Below are positions 56,801 to 63,784 of a DNA stretch of 64,000 bases, one piece after another. This stretch comes from Planctomycetota bacterium (GTDB lineage: Bacteria > Planctomycetota > UBA1135). Within the stretch, counting starts at the first letter, position 1. Each line of letters opens with the position of its first letter. Made by a program: the position numbers and the translations under genes. The stretch covers positions 100,606 through 164,605 of the forward strand of contig JAJFFC010000030.1 of the NCBI GenBank assembly GCA_021776795.1, written 5' to 3'. Below the pieces are notes generated by a model that made no database searches, had not been told where the DNA came from, and worked only from the letters and a program-made list of their open reading frames with translations.

Positions 56801-57287
56801 GTTTGAACGGCCCATCCGCGTCGGTGATGTCATCACCGTGGGCAACATCGAAGGCCGAGTCACTCAATTGCGCATGCGCGCGACCACGATTTTGGACTGG
56901 AACCGACGCGAAATGCTGGTTCCCAACAAGGAGTTCATAACCCAACAGGTGGTGAACTGGAGTTTGAGCGACCCAATCAATCGCTTAATCATTCCCGTTG
57001 GGATTGCTTATGGCTCCGACGTTGGCTTGGCCCGGACCAAACTGATGGAATGCGCCGAGGCAGAGCCCTTGGTGCTCAAAGAACCCGAGCCTTATGCGAT
57101 TTTCCGCGGCTTCGGCGAAAGCTCTCTCGATTTTGAACTGAGGTTGTACATTCCCAATCGCGATGTCTGGCCGACAGTGATGGACTCGATGCATTCGCGC
57201 ATCGACGCCGCCTTCCGCAAGTCTGGCATCGAGATTGCCTTCCCACAGCGCGACCTGCATGTGCGAACCATGCCCAAGGAGTCCTAG
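53868..57287 (+). CDS. Large MscS-family mechanosensitive channel (MscK/MscM-like)
   Basis: The ATG at 53868 overlaps the corA stop and starts a signal peptide (MKFVLRLVWVFLALASP...SQ), giving 1139 residues, close to E. coli MscK (about 1120). A long periplasmic coiled-coil region (about 25-480, Glu/Arg/Leu-rich) is followed by about ten helices. The last part is the MscS core: LAFGLQEIFANFISGLIILFER, RPIRVGDVITVGNIEGRV, ATTILDWNRREMLVPN and SWS-like VVNWSLSDP. Such channels open under osmotic downshock and release solutes; MscK is also K+-responsive. It is the middle gene of corA-mscK-mgtC. Confidence 0.92.
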   Translation: MKFVLRLVWVFLALASPSLSQTDAGVLRATIEDGLAATSQEPQSVAHANYQTALAAINRARELDQQAVAFRQLALEAPETLEQLRAEQASDAGSNAPMDAGSLSIEDLERGHTDAQSRALASAAALQNLEAEQRLRAMRRGYIPEELGVLAVLLSQVQHAELREGTTANVPSERALLLAKTEEYRSHIGALQAERASYEARQALLQVRLDVARRQAAVDADEATAWRVSWERRRQELARDTALAVDQVIAESLTSFPELVPLAQECEELAERRTGELGLPQRSAIAHQDLIEVRENLSSLSFRSRGTKRRITAVGLNEAMGQILRRDLEWLPPDARLKQNVERNRRELSTVQLELVEAEEIRERTAGDVLSVQAWLEAEGLTEVNQETRDQAERLLSMRRDLRESIHTDLIALSAVLVDHRAELSSLQQEVKSYREYLSSKIFWVRSATLSLTESIQQLPTTAKQMLAAWDWATIKQGARSAFQQRPIRLVLLLLLGFAMLVGRGRLLQRMESCHQAIRSYRTDRIGRTIEGLLLTLGLVAPGPILLWLFGTALVGSESAALQAIGERWCTAAWLWMVLGVWRIMMATNGMAQLHFRWPSHQLVLWRKELVWLQPTAVLLATCTFSPMDSSPDGWSDTIGRWCFLLLMASYALFGWRLLRASAEASKEARANEGMTSAGSWLQRRAAPLWLTLALGIPLALFLATILGFFFTALEIDARLRQTVFFGMVLAIFYAFLLRWLASTKRKLAVTQALAHRAKRQEQGEVETGEGLPPAVDDEHIDIPLIDAQTRKLFRSGISLATVIGVFLIWADVFPALENLNQIQVWPSFAMVESSPDLASVPGLAGDAAASTEPPASASTGFPIPSTLSSEGVEGPILTLAEVLIALILLVVLIVFSRNLPALVELTLLQRLPLDSGIRYAISTLLRYAILLIGLGAVSNTLGIGWQHVQWLVAALTFGLAFGLQEIFANFISGLIILFERPIRVGDVITVGNIEGRVTQLRMRATTILDWNRREMLVPNKEFITQQVVNWSLSDPINRLIIPVGIAYGSDVGLARTKLMECAEAEPLVLKEPEPYAIFRGFGESSLDFELRLYIPNRDVWPTVMDSMHSRIDAAFRKSGIEIAFPQRDLHVRTMPKES

Positions 57288-57310
57288 TTGAGCCTGTCCT
57301 CACCTATCAC

Positions 57311-57712
57311 TTGGCTTCCCTGGTGGTCGCCTTTTTGTTGGCGCTGCCCGTGGCTTGGGATCGGGAGCAACTGAAGAACAGCCCCGGACTGCGCACCTTC
57401 CCGCTTGTAGCCATGGCCTCTTGTGCCTATGTCCTGGTGGTATCTTCCATCGCCGGCACCCATCCAAGTGCCATCTCGCGCATGATGCAAGGCTTGGCGA
57501 CGGGGATTGGCTTTATCGGCGGAGGAGCCATCCTCAAAGATGGTTCGTCCCTCCGCGGCACCGCCACGGCCGCAGGAATCTGGACCATGGGCGCAATTGG
57601 CAGTGCAGTGGCCTTCCGAAGGCTTGAAATCGCCATTCTGTTAGCACTGGTGACCTTTGCCACCTTGCGGTGGTTAAAGCCGTTTAAGATTCACGACGAA
57701 CCTGACTCTTGA
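57311..57712 (+). CDS. MgtC/SapB family membrane protein
   Basis: The product starts at a TTG (57311); no ATG or GTG is in frame upstream, so the true start could lie a little earlier. The 133 residues contain four helices with the MgtC signature: WDREQLKNSPGLRTFPLVAMASC (the GLERE...G.RT motif, with WDRE in place of LERE) and GLATGIGFIGGGAILKDGSSLRGTATAAGIWTMGAIGSA. MgtC proteins are linked to growth at low Mg2+ and to control of ATP synthase or P-type ATPases. Position after corA supports a Mg2+ role. It is shorter than MgtC, lacking the C-terminal ACT-like domain. Confidence 0.85.
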   Translation: MASLVVAFLLALPVAWDREQLKNSPGLRTFPLVAMASCAYVLVVSSIAGTHPSAISRMMQGLATGIGFIGGGAILKDGSSLRGTATAAGIWTMGAIGSAVAFRRLEIAILLALVTFATLRWLKPFKIHDEPDS

Positions 57713-57717
57713 GTCAG
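57702..57717. repeat. Short palindrome at the mgtC stop
   Basis: CTGACTC and GAGTCAG are separated by TT and span the mgtC stop codon, between two convergent genes. It could be a weak hairpin at the transcript end; no T-run. Confidence 0.25.
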
Positions 57718-57734
57718 TGGTGCGTGCTGGTCGC

Positions 57735-58607
57735 CTAAAGCACCACCACGTTACTCGCCAAGCAGGAGCTAGGCTCCACCGCTTGCACCGAGATGCCGCA
57801 GAAGCCCGCGGGAATCATCGTGTTCAAGGTCACGCTGCCACTGAGGTCGGCAGCAAACAGGCCAGCAATAGTTGGTGCAGCCAAATCGAGAATGGTTCCC
57901 GCGCAAGGTCCTCCGGGCAGGGTGAAGGAGCCCGCAGGTCCGTACAGCAAAATCACCGTGGCGAAGGGACTCGCGCCATCGACTTGAATGGTGTTGGTGC
58001 CAGGGCAGTTGCCAACCACGGTAAGTACAGGCCCCGGTGGTTGCGTGACAAAGCCGAAGTTGTCGATGGCGACGACATCGGAAATCGCACCGGAATCGCG
58101 AATCTCGAAACGAGCGATCGGCACTGCGGAGGTGATGGTGACCGTGGTTTCACTCCCTTGCACTGTGCCCAAGCTGACTCCACCGCCGTCGAAGATCTCG
58201 AGGATGTCTGCCCCAATGGCGCCATTGCTGGTGATGCCCACGAGTGCCGAGACTTCAAACACGGGAACACTAAAGGTGCCGCCGAGGACGAGCCCAGATC
58301 CGGCAGCTAAAAGGTTGACCGGGCTATGGGTGCCAGGCGGCGAGAAAGACTGCGCCAACAGAACTTCGTTGGCGTCGTTCGTGGTGGGCATGGTGAAGGT
58401 CACGCCGACCGAAGAAAACTCCGTCGTGAGTTGCGTTGTTTGCGAGGAAAACAGGGATGGCGCTGTGAGTGGCACATCATCGGCGGTGCCAAGCAGGCCA
58501 TCTGGGCCGGGGGTGGTCTCGAAGTCAATCAAGACCTGCGTTTGTGCATAGCTAGGTGTGGCTGCAAGCAGCGCAGCCGCCGAGAGGATCGTGAGGAGCC
58601 CTTTCAT
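57735..58607 (-). CDS. Secreted protein with C-terminal Cys-containing domain
   Basis: A 290-residue protein with a signal peptide (MKGLLTILSAAALLAATPSYAQ). The first domain (about 25-190) is beta-rich with ITSNGAIGADILEIFDGGGVSLG and VPIARFEIRDSGAISDVVAIDNFGF, like the sugar-binding-like outer layers of exported proteins (PEP-CTERM-type proteins have similar blocks). The last 95 residues, from CPGTNTIQVDGASPFATVILLYGPAG to VQAVEPSSCLASNVVVL, form an Ig-like domain with paired Cys also found in the divergent gene and in the gene at 62519. No sorting signal is seen. Function unknown. Confidence 0.68.
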   Translation of the reverse strand: MKGLLTILSAAALLAATPSYAQTQVLIDFETTPGPDGLLGTADDVPLTAPSLFSSQTTQLTTEFSSVGVTFTMPTTNDANEVLLAQSFSPPGTHSPVNLLAAGSGLVLGGTFSVPVFEVSALVGITSNGAIGADILEIFDGGGVSLGTVQGSETTVTITSAVPIARFEIRDSGAISDVVAIDNFGFVTQPPGPVLTVVGNCPGTNTIQVDGASPFATVILLYGPAGSFTLPGGPCAGTILDLAAPTIAGLFAADLSGSVTLNTMIPAGFCGISVQAVEPSSCLASNVVVL

Positions 58608-58695
58608 AGTCCCACTCTAGCCCAAAACGCGGTTTCGTCGGAAAATTCGTCTGCCGTGATGAAATCGTGATTCTCTGCTGCACACTAGAGGAACG

Positions 58696-59712
58696 ATGAA
58701 ATCGCAACTCCATCTCCTCACTCTTGCGCTTACCGCCGGTTTTGCCACCGCTGGGGCCACCTCTGCGCACGCGCAAAGCTGCGACTATTCTCTCAACGCC
58801 ACCTACCAAGTCACTTTCGATGCGGCTTGGAGTCAGCAAAACCATCCCACCGACTTTCCGGGCAACCCGCACTTCTCAGGTTTGATTGGCGGCACCCACC
58901 AAAGTAGCCACACTTTTTGGGAGCTTGGAGCGCTGGCAAGTCCGGGCATCGAAAGCATGGCTGAAACCGGTAGCAACACTTCCCTGACTTCAGAAGTGAA
59001 TAGTGCCATCAGTAATGGCACTGCCGAGTTCCTGTTGTCTGGCGGAAGCATTGGCACTTCGCCGGGGTCGGTTTCGATGACCTTCTCGGTCACTTCGGAC
59101 TTCCCTGCGGTCACCTTGGTTTCGATGATTGCACCAAGCCCCGATTGGTTCGTGGGCGTGGATGGCCTAGAGCTTTTCCAAAACGGAGCCTGGGCTGACC
59201 AAGTGGTCATCGACCTTGCCGCTTATGATTCCGGCACCGATAGCGGCACTCAGTACACATCGGCAAACTCGGACACCAATCCTGCCGATCCGATTTTTGA
59301 AATCACCGGCTATCCCTTCTTTGGTGTGTCACTTGGTACCTTTACCTTCACCAAGATTTCTTCGGAAGACATCGGCCTATGTGTCGATCCACTAATCTCT
59401 GGGCAAAGCGCCACCTTCCGAGTTGCGCATGGCACGCCCCAGGAAAATGTGGTCCTGATGTGGAGCACCTCCCTCGGCAGCACTGTCGCAAGTAGCGGCT
59501 CCTGGTGCGTGGATTTTGGGATCGATGTCGCGCTTGGCAACCCGCTGGCGCAGAGTTTGGCGCTTGGCCCCTTCGATACCAACGGCGATTTCCAGGTGAC
59601 GCGGCAGGTGCCGCCATCGGCATCTGGCTTGACCATCTATCTGCAGGCAGCGGAACAAAATGCTTGCCCAGATGCGCGCATGTCCAATATTGTTACCCAA
59701 GTAGTGCAGTAA
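58696..59712 (+). CDS. Secreted protein with C-terminal Cys-containing domain
   Basis: A 338-residue protein starting with a signal peptide (LLTLALTAGFATAGATSAHAQ) and a ribosome site GAGGAA. The first domain has SCDYSLNATYQVTFDAAWSQQNHP and FSGLIGGTHQSSHTFWELG, the spondin-N pattern (T-Y-x-V-x-F...W...HP...FS..IGGTH), followed by FLLSGGSIGTSPGSVSMTFSVT and DWFVGVDGLELFQ, also spondin-like. The C-terminal 110 residues repeat the Ig-like domain seen in its divergent neighbour (ending GLTIYLQAAEQNACPDARMSN). Spondin domains act in extracellular adhesion. A strong terminator lies downstream. Confidence 0.78.
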   Translation: MKSQLHLLTLALTAGFATAGATSAHAQSCDYSLNATYQVTFDAAWSQQNHPTDFPGNPHFSGLIGGTHQSSHTFWELGALASPGIESMAETGSNTSLTSEVNSAISNGTAEFLLSGGSIGTSPGSVSMTFSVTSDFPAVTLVSMIAPSPDWFVGVDGLELFQNGAWADQVVIDLAAYDSGTDSGTQYTSANSDTNPADPIFEITGYPFFGVSLGTFTFTKISSEDIGLCVDPLISGQSATFRVAHGTPQENVVLMWSTSLGSTVASSGSWCVDFGIDVALGNPLAQSLALGPFDTNGDFQVTRQVPPSASGLTIYLQAAEQNACPDARMSNIVTQVVQ

Positions 59713-59733
59713 TTCCCAGAATTTGGGTTTCCC

Positions 59734-59758
59734 GCGAATGGCCGTCTCTGCCATTCGC
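59734..59758. repeat. Perfect inverted repeat before the terminator
   Basis: GCGAATGGC and GCCATTCGC enclose a 7-base loop, 21 bases after the stop of the spondin-like gene. No T-run; it stands just upstream of an intrinsic terminator and may protect the mRNA end. Confidence 0.5.
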
Positions 59759-59768
59759 TACGGATACG

Positions 59769-59802
59769 ACGCTCTTGGGCTGAAAGGCTCAGGGGCGTTT
59801 TT
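59769..59802 (+). terminator. Intrinsic terminator after the spondin-like gene
   Basis: A 13-pair stem with several G-U pairs (starting ACGCTC and ending GGGGCGT), a GAAA-type loop and a run of five T residues. Classic Rho-independent form on the plus strand. Confidence 0.85.
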
Positions 59803-59872
59803 CGTATTGAAGCAGAAATAGGGCTATTCTGGACGAGCGCTCCCGTTCCCCGAATCCCTTCCGAATCCCGCC

Positions 59873-61747
59873 ATGAGTTTATCCATTGCCTTTCTACTTG
59901 CAGCCGCCTTCGCTACACCACAGGATGTCGACCAGGCTGTTCCTCAGCACGAGAAATTTCTCGAAGCCGAGCTTCACTACCTGATCGAAAACGCTCCCCA
60001 AGATGAGCGTATTCACGTCGACCTCATTTTCCGTACGCAACCTGACTTTGCTGCGATCAAGCAAGAGCTCGGCGCCATGGATCCGAAAGAGTTGCCTAGG
60101 GCTTTGCGCGATCGCGCGCTAGCGATTGTTCTTCCTGAGCAGGCCGAAGCCATGGCCATGCTGGTGCAGTTGCAGAAAGAAGGTCGCGCCGATCAGGTCA
60201 AGCCGCTGTGGCTGACCAATGTTGTTGGCGTGAACACCACGGCCGATGTGATTCTGGATCTCGCTGCCCTGGAAGACGTCGCCTATGTCCACTACGACCC
60301 GCCGCGGGAAGGCACCTTGCTTTCGACCACCACGGGGACACCGACGTGCGATCAGGAACAGATCAACTCGCCCTGGGCTTGGAAGCATATGAACGCATTG
60401 GGCCAAGGCATGGTGGTGGCGGTCATCGACACCGGTACTTGCTACACCCACCCGGACCTGGCAAATAACATTTGGGTGAACCCGGGGGAAGACCTCGGTG
60501 GCGATGGCATCGTTTGGGATGCCGCTGACATGAACGGCATCGACGACGACGGCAATGGCTTAGTCGACGATTTGATTGGTTGGGCTTTCGACTTCACCGC
60601 CTCAGTTGCCAACGATCCCATGGACCACAGCAACCACGGCACCCACACTTCGGGAACCGTTGCCGGCGATGGCACCGGTGGCATCCAGACAGGTGTGGCC
60701 CCTGGCGCCAAGATTATGCCGCTGCGGAACTCGACGCAGATTACGCATGAGATTGAAGTGTGGCAGTGCATGCAGTACGCCATGTTGATGGATGCCGATG
60801 TCATTTCCATGAGCCTCGGTTGGCTCCACCTTTGGAATCCGGATCGCGCCATGTGGCGCATGAGCTGCGACAACGTTCAGGCTGCCGGCACCATCATGGT
60901 GATTGCTGCAGGCAACGAAGGTGGCTGGACCACCTTCGACAACGTCCGCACCCCAGGTGATGTTCCTGGTGTGACCACCGTCGGCGCGACGGACTGCAAT
61001 GATGGCTTGGCAGGCTTCAGCTCGATTGGCCCGGTCGAATGGGCTGGCGTCGCTGGGTATAACGACCATCCCTATCCTCCAGGTTTGATTAAGCCTGACA
61101 TCAGCGCTCCTGGTTCCAACACCGAGTCCACCAACATCTGTAGTGGTTATCTGACCTTGTCCGGCACCTCGATGGCCACGCCACACGTCGCTGGTGCTGC
61201 TGCGGTGCTGCGCTCACTGCGACCAGACTTGACCGTTGCTGAAGTGAAGGCTGCCCTCATGGCCACCAGCCATGACCTCGGTGCTGCCGGCATGGACAAT
61301 CGCTTTGGCGCTGGCCGCCTCGACGTCCGCGCTTTGGTCGCTACCTATGCTCCATTGCGCGCCGACACCTACGAACTCAGCCAAAGCGCTGGTGGCGTCA
61401 TCAATCTTACGCTTGAAGGAACTGCCGCCCGCGCTGGCCAAGACTACTGGGTACTCGCATCGGCTTCCGGAAACACTCCTGGTGTGAGTTACCTCGGTGG
61501 TGTCACGCTTCCACTCAACCCAGATTCTGCGCACAACCAGTCCATCGTTCTGGCCAACACGCCGACCTTTAGCAACAGCAAGGGCGTGCTCGATGCTTCC
61601 GGCAATGGCACCACCACCATCAACGTGGCGGCTGGTTCACTACCGCTGAGCTTCGTCGGACGTTCGCTGTCTTTTGCTTACGGAACGCTTTCCGGCGGTA
61701 CGGTGGCTTACGCTTCTAACCCGGTCAACGTCGACATCCTGCCGTAG
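59873..61747 (+). CDS. Secreted subtilisin-like serine protease (S8)
   Basis: A 624-residue protease. A hydrophobic N-terminus (LSIAFLLAAAFATPQ) is the signal, followed by a propeptide of about 140 residues. The catalytic triad is Asp186 (VVAVIDTGTCYTHPDL), His255 (NHGTHTSGTVAG) and Ser433 (LSGTSMATPHVAGAAAVL); AAGNEGG supplies the oxyanion Asn. A DDDGNGLVDD insert looks like a calcium-binding loop. After the catalytic domain, about 135 residues of beta-domain end in ASNPVNVDILP, similar to the C-terminus of the FG-GAP protein. The stop is immediately followed, in the same frame, by the DsbA-like gene. Confidence 0.93.
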   Translation: MSLSIAFLLAAAFATPQDVDQAVPQHEKFLEAELHYLIENAPQDERIHVDLIFRTQPDFAAIKQELGAMDPKELPRALRDRALAIVLPEQAEAMAMLVQLQKEGRADQVKPLWLTNVVGVNTTADVILDLAALEDVAYVHYDPPREGTLLSTTTGTPTCDQEQINSPWAWKHMNALGQGMVVAVIDTGTCYTHPDLANNIWVNPGEDLGGDGIVWDAADMNGIDDDGNGLVDDLIGWAFDFTASVANDPMDHSNHGTHTSGTVAGDGTGGIQTGVAPGAKIMPLRNSTQITHEIEVWQCMQYAMLMDADVISMSLGWLHLWNPDRAMWRMSCDNVQAAGTIMVIAAGNEGGWTTFDNVRTPGDVPGVTTVGATDCNDGLAGFSSIGPVEWAGVAGYNDHPYPPGLIKPDISAPGSNTESTNICSGYLTLSGTSMATPHVAGAAAVLRSLRPDLTVAEVKAALMATSHDLGAAGMDNRFGAGRLDVRALVATYAPLRADTYELSQSAGGVINLTLEGTAARAGQDYWVLASASGNTPGVSYLGGVTLPLNPDSAHNQSIVLANTPTFSNSKGVLDASGNGTTTINVAAGSLPLSFVGRSLSFAYGTLSGGTVAYASNPVNVDILP

Positions 61748-62368
61748 TTGAACCTGCTCTACATCGCCGACCCCATGTGCAGTTGGTGCTGGGGATTCCG
61801 CGCGCAACTTGGTCTGATCGAAGAAGCCTTTCCGGGGCTGCCCGTGCGTATCGTGCTCGGCGGGCTTGCCTCGGATACCAAGGAACCCATGCCACCGGAC
61901 ATGCGTGCCTATGTGCAGCAGGCTTGGGATGCGGTGGAAGCAACCACCGGTGCCACCTTCAATCGGCAGTTCTGGGACGGGCGCAATCCAGATATCCGCC
62001 GCTCCACTTACCCGTCCTGCCGCGCCGTGGTGTTGGCGCGCCGGGAAGGCAAAGAACGCGCCATGTTCGACGCCATCCAACTTGCCTATTACCAAGAGGC
62101 GCGGAACCCGAGCAATGCCGATGTCTTGGCGGACTGCGCGAGTTCAGCAGGCTTGGCGATGTCGCGCGAAGATTTTCTAGAAGCACTCGACGCCCAAGAA
62201 ACGCAAGCCGAGCTGGAGCAGGACTTCACGCTGAGGCGTGCGCTCGAGGCCAACACTTTCCCCAGCCTTGCTCTGGCCGGAGATGACTTCCCAGGCGCTG
62301 GCGTCGTCGTCCATCGCGGCTGGGGTACCGCGGAACAACTTCTACCACAGATTTCCAAGCACCTGTAA
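61748..62368 (+). CDS. DsbA-family thioredoxin-like oxidoreductase
   Basis: The TTG at 61748 directly follows the protease stop, and is in the same frame. It matches the family N-terminus (LLYIADPMCSWCWGF), so it is taken as start, giving 206 residues. The CSWC motif sits at the start of the first helix; the cis-Pro loop is NTFPSLALAGDDF near the C-terminus, and the middle helical insert is FrnE/DsbA-like. There is no signal peptide, so it should be cytoplasmic. It may assist folding or act as a reductase. It follows the protease without spacing. Confidence 0.85.
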   Translation: MNLLYIADPMCSWCWGFRAQLGLIEEAFPGLPVRIVLGGLASDTKEPMPPDMRAYVQQAWDAVEATTGATFNRQFWDGRNPDIRRSTYPSCRAVVLARREGKERAMFDAIQLAYYQEARNPSNADVLADCASSAGLAMSREDFLEALDAQETQAELEQDFTLRRALEANTFPSLALAGDDFPGAGVVVHRGWGTAEQLLPQISKHL

Positions 62369-62378
62369 GGAGTGGTGC
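62367..62378. repeat. 12-base direct repeat, left copy
   Basis: AAGGAGTGGTGC overlaps the DsbA-like stop codon and recurs at 63607-63618, flanking the AT-richer gene at 62519. The GGAGTGGTGC part is the complement of a tRNA CCA end and following bases, matching the att-like copies at the right edge. Confidence 0.4.
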
Positions 62379-62518
62379 TCGCGCGAAAGGGTGAGAGTAA
62401 GAAACATACCCAGTGTTGAAAACCGTTTAGCAAGGCAGTTCATTACTTTCTAGGAAGGGGATCGCCCTGTGGTGTAAGGTAAAGGGGTAGATTTGAGACT
62501 AGCTTCAACGGCTCTGCC

Positions 62519-63577
62519 ATGCAACAGACTCTCCTTGCGGCCTTTATGGCCATTTCCATTTCGACGAACATCTCTGGTCAAGAGCTCAAGGTTCTTGACC
62601 TTGGCGGGAATTTGTTCTCCATTGACGCCAAAACGGCCGAATTGCAATTCATTGGCTCTGCTGGCTTACTTCCTCATTTCTGGAACGCAATGGCGATGGA
62701 TAGCCAGGGGAAAATGTATGGTGCATACGGTCGCTACTTCGCGCCATATACCATTTATGAGATTGATCCCAATACCGGGCAAGCAACTTTCGTGGTGCAA
62801 ACTAGTTTTATTGGAGTTCGAGGAATGGCCTTTGGGCCAGGAGACGTGCTTTACCTCACGAATGAAAGAGACGCACCTCTAATTGCCAGCCCAGTTGACT
62901 TGCATACGTTGGATTTATCTACTGGAGCCACATCCCTTATTGGTGAGCTGGATGCGGCTCGGGTTCAATGCCTAGACTTTTTTAACGGCGAACTTTTTGG
63001 CAATGACAGTGACAGAGGCCTTATCAAAATTGATATGAACACGGCATTAACCACGGATGTAAACCCCAATTCCTCAGAGCCCCCAACCCTAACCGTTTCT
63101 TTATGCTTCAGCGATAGCGGCGCCCTGTTTTATGTTGATTCTTCTCTTTGGATGATTGACCCGCAACAAGGAACATTTAGCCTCGTAAATCCCGCTCTCT
63201 TCCTACCTCTTTGGGCCGAGGCCGAGTTTATTGAAGGCCCTGAAGACCCATTTGCTCTGTGGGTCGGCGGTGAGACTGATGGACCAATGTCTGTGCATTT
63301 GTCAGGCGCTGAGCCAAATTCCAATGTTGCGGTCGCTTGGGAAAGGGGCGGCGGCGTTTCCGGCCCCACGGCAATCCCTGCTGGCTTTCCTTGCGCTGGA
63401 ACCGAATTCAATCTGACAAGTGGAATGCAGGTTCTTACTGTCCTCAACACGGACCTAAGCGGCGCAGCCAGCACCCCGCCTCAATTCGTCCCTGCCGGAG
63501 CAAAGCGTACCGTTCACCTGCAAGCGATTGACCTGACAAACTGCGAAACGAGCAATCGCATTTTGATTTCCTTTTGA
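62519..63577 (+). CDS. Secreted propeller-like protein with C-terminal Cys-containing domain
   Basis: A 352-residue protein with a signal peptide (QTLLAAFMAISISTNISGQ). The first 240 residues hold strand repeats such as LDLGGNLFSIDAKTAELQFIG, YEIDPNTGQATFVV and LHTLDLSTGATSLIGEL, like YVTN/NHL-type propellers (compare LYEIDPATGA..). The last 105 residues are the Ig-like domain ending VHLQAIDLTNCETSNRILISF, shared with the genes at 57735 and 58696. The gene is visibly more AT-rich than its neighbours, with codons such as ttatt and aaatt common, and lies between 12-base direct repeats near a tRNA fragment, which suggests acquisition. Confidence 0.72.
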   Translation: MQQTLLAAFMAISISTNISGQELKVLDLGGNLFSIDAKTAELQFIGSAGLLPHFWNAMAMDSQGKMYGAYGRYFAPYTIYEIDPNTGQATFVVQTSFIGVRGMAFGPGDVLYLTNERDAPLIASPVDLHTLDLSTGATSLIGELDAARVQCLDFFNGELFGNDSDRGLIKIDMNTALTTDVNPNSSEPPTLTVSLCFSDSGALFYVDSSLWMIDPQQGTFSLVNPALFLPLWAEAEFIEGPEDPFALWVGGETDGPMSVHLSGAEPNSNVAVAWERGGGVSGPTAIPAGFPCAGTEFNLTSGMQVLTVLNTDLSGAASTPPQFVPAGAKRTVHLQAIDLTNCETSNRILISF

Positions 63578-63608
63578 GCGCTAAGCAAATTTTGACCTTG
63601 CCTAGGAA

Positions 63609-63634
63609 GGAGTGGTGCACCCGAGAGGATTCGA
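63609..63634. repeat. 26-base direct repeat of a tRNA 3' end, copy 1
   Basis: Identical to 63731-63756; begins GGAGTGGTGCACCCGAG. Complement equals the T-arm, acceptor and CCA of a tRNA-Arg. Confidence 0.8.
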
Positions 63635-63699
63635 CGCGAAGCGAGGCTTGCGTCAGCGAGCCAACCGCCCGCCGGAGAATCGCTCGGGGCTAAACGACG

Positions 63700-63729
63700 C
63701 AGCCCCTCGCGCCTGCGCGAAAGGGGCTG
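63700..63729. repeat. Hairpin between the direct repeats
   Basis: CAGCCCCT and AGGGGCTG arms with an inner CGCG pair; sits just before the second repeat copy. On the minus strand it follows the tRNA fragment like a terminator, but without a long T-run. Confidence 0.5.
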
Positions 63730-63730
63730 G

Positions 63731-63756
63731 GGAGTGGTGCACCCGAGAGGATTCGA
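63731..63756. repeat. 26-base direct repeat of a tRNA 3' end, copy 2
   Basis: Identical to 63609-63634, and continuous with the longer tRNA-Arg fragment at 63735-63784. Confidence 0.8.
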
Positions 63757-63784
63757 GCCTCTGACCTTCGGTTTAGGAAACCGA
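63735..63784 (-). pseudogene. 3' part of tRNA-Arg (anticodon CCT), att-site-like
   Basis: On the minus strand this reads as a complete anticodon arm (5-pair stem, loop TTCCTAA with anticodon CCT), variable loop, T-arm (AGAGG/CCTCT with loop CTCGAAT), the 3' acceptor strand CGGGTGC, and ACCA. The matching 5' acceptor GCACCCG and D-arm are missing; the preceding bases are unrelated and AT-richer. This is the piece usually left or carried by an element that integrates into a tRNA gene. Confidence 0.75.

Noticed and set aside
59805..59830. Promoter TTGAAG...TATTCT before the subtilase
   Set aside because: The spacer is only about 12 bases, too short for a sigma-70 promoter.
63735..63784. Complete functional tRNA-Arg
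   Set aside because: The 5' acceptor strand and D-arm cannot be found upstream on the minus strand; only the 3' part is present.
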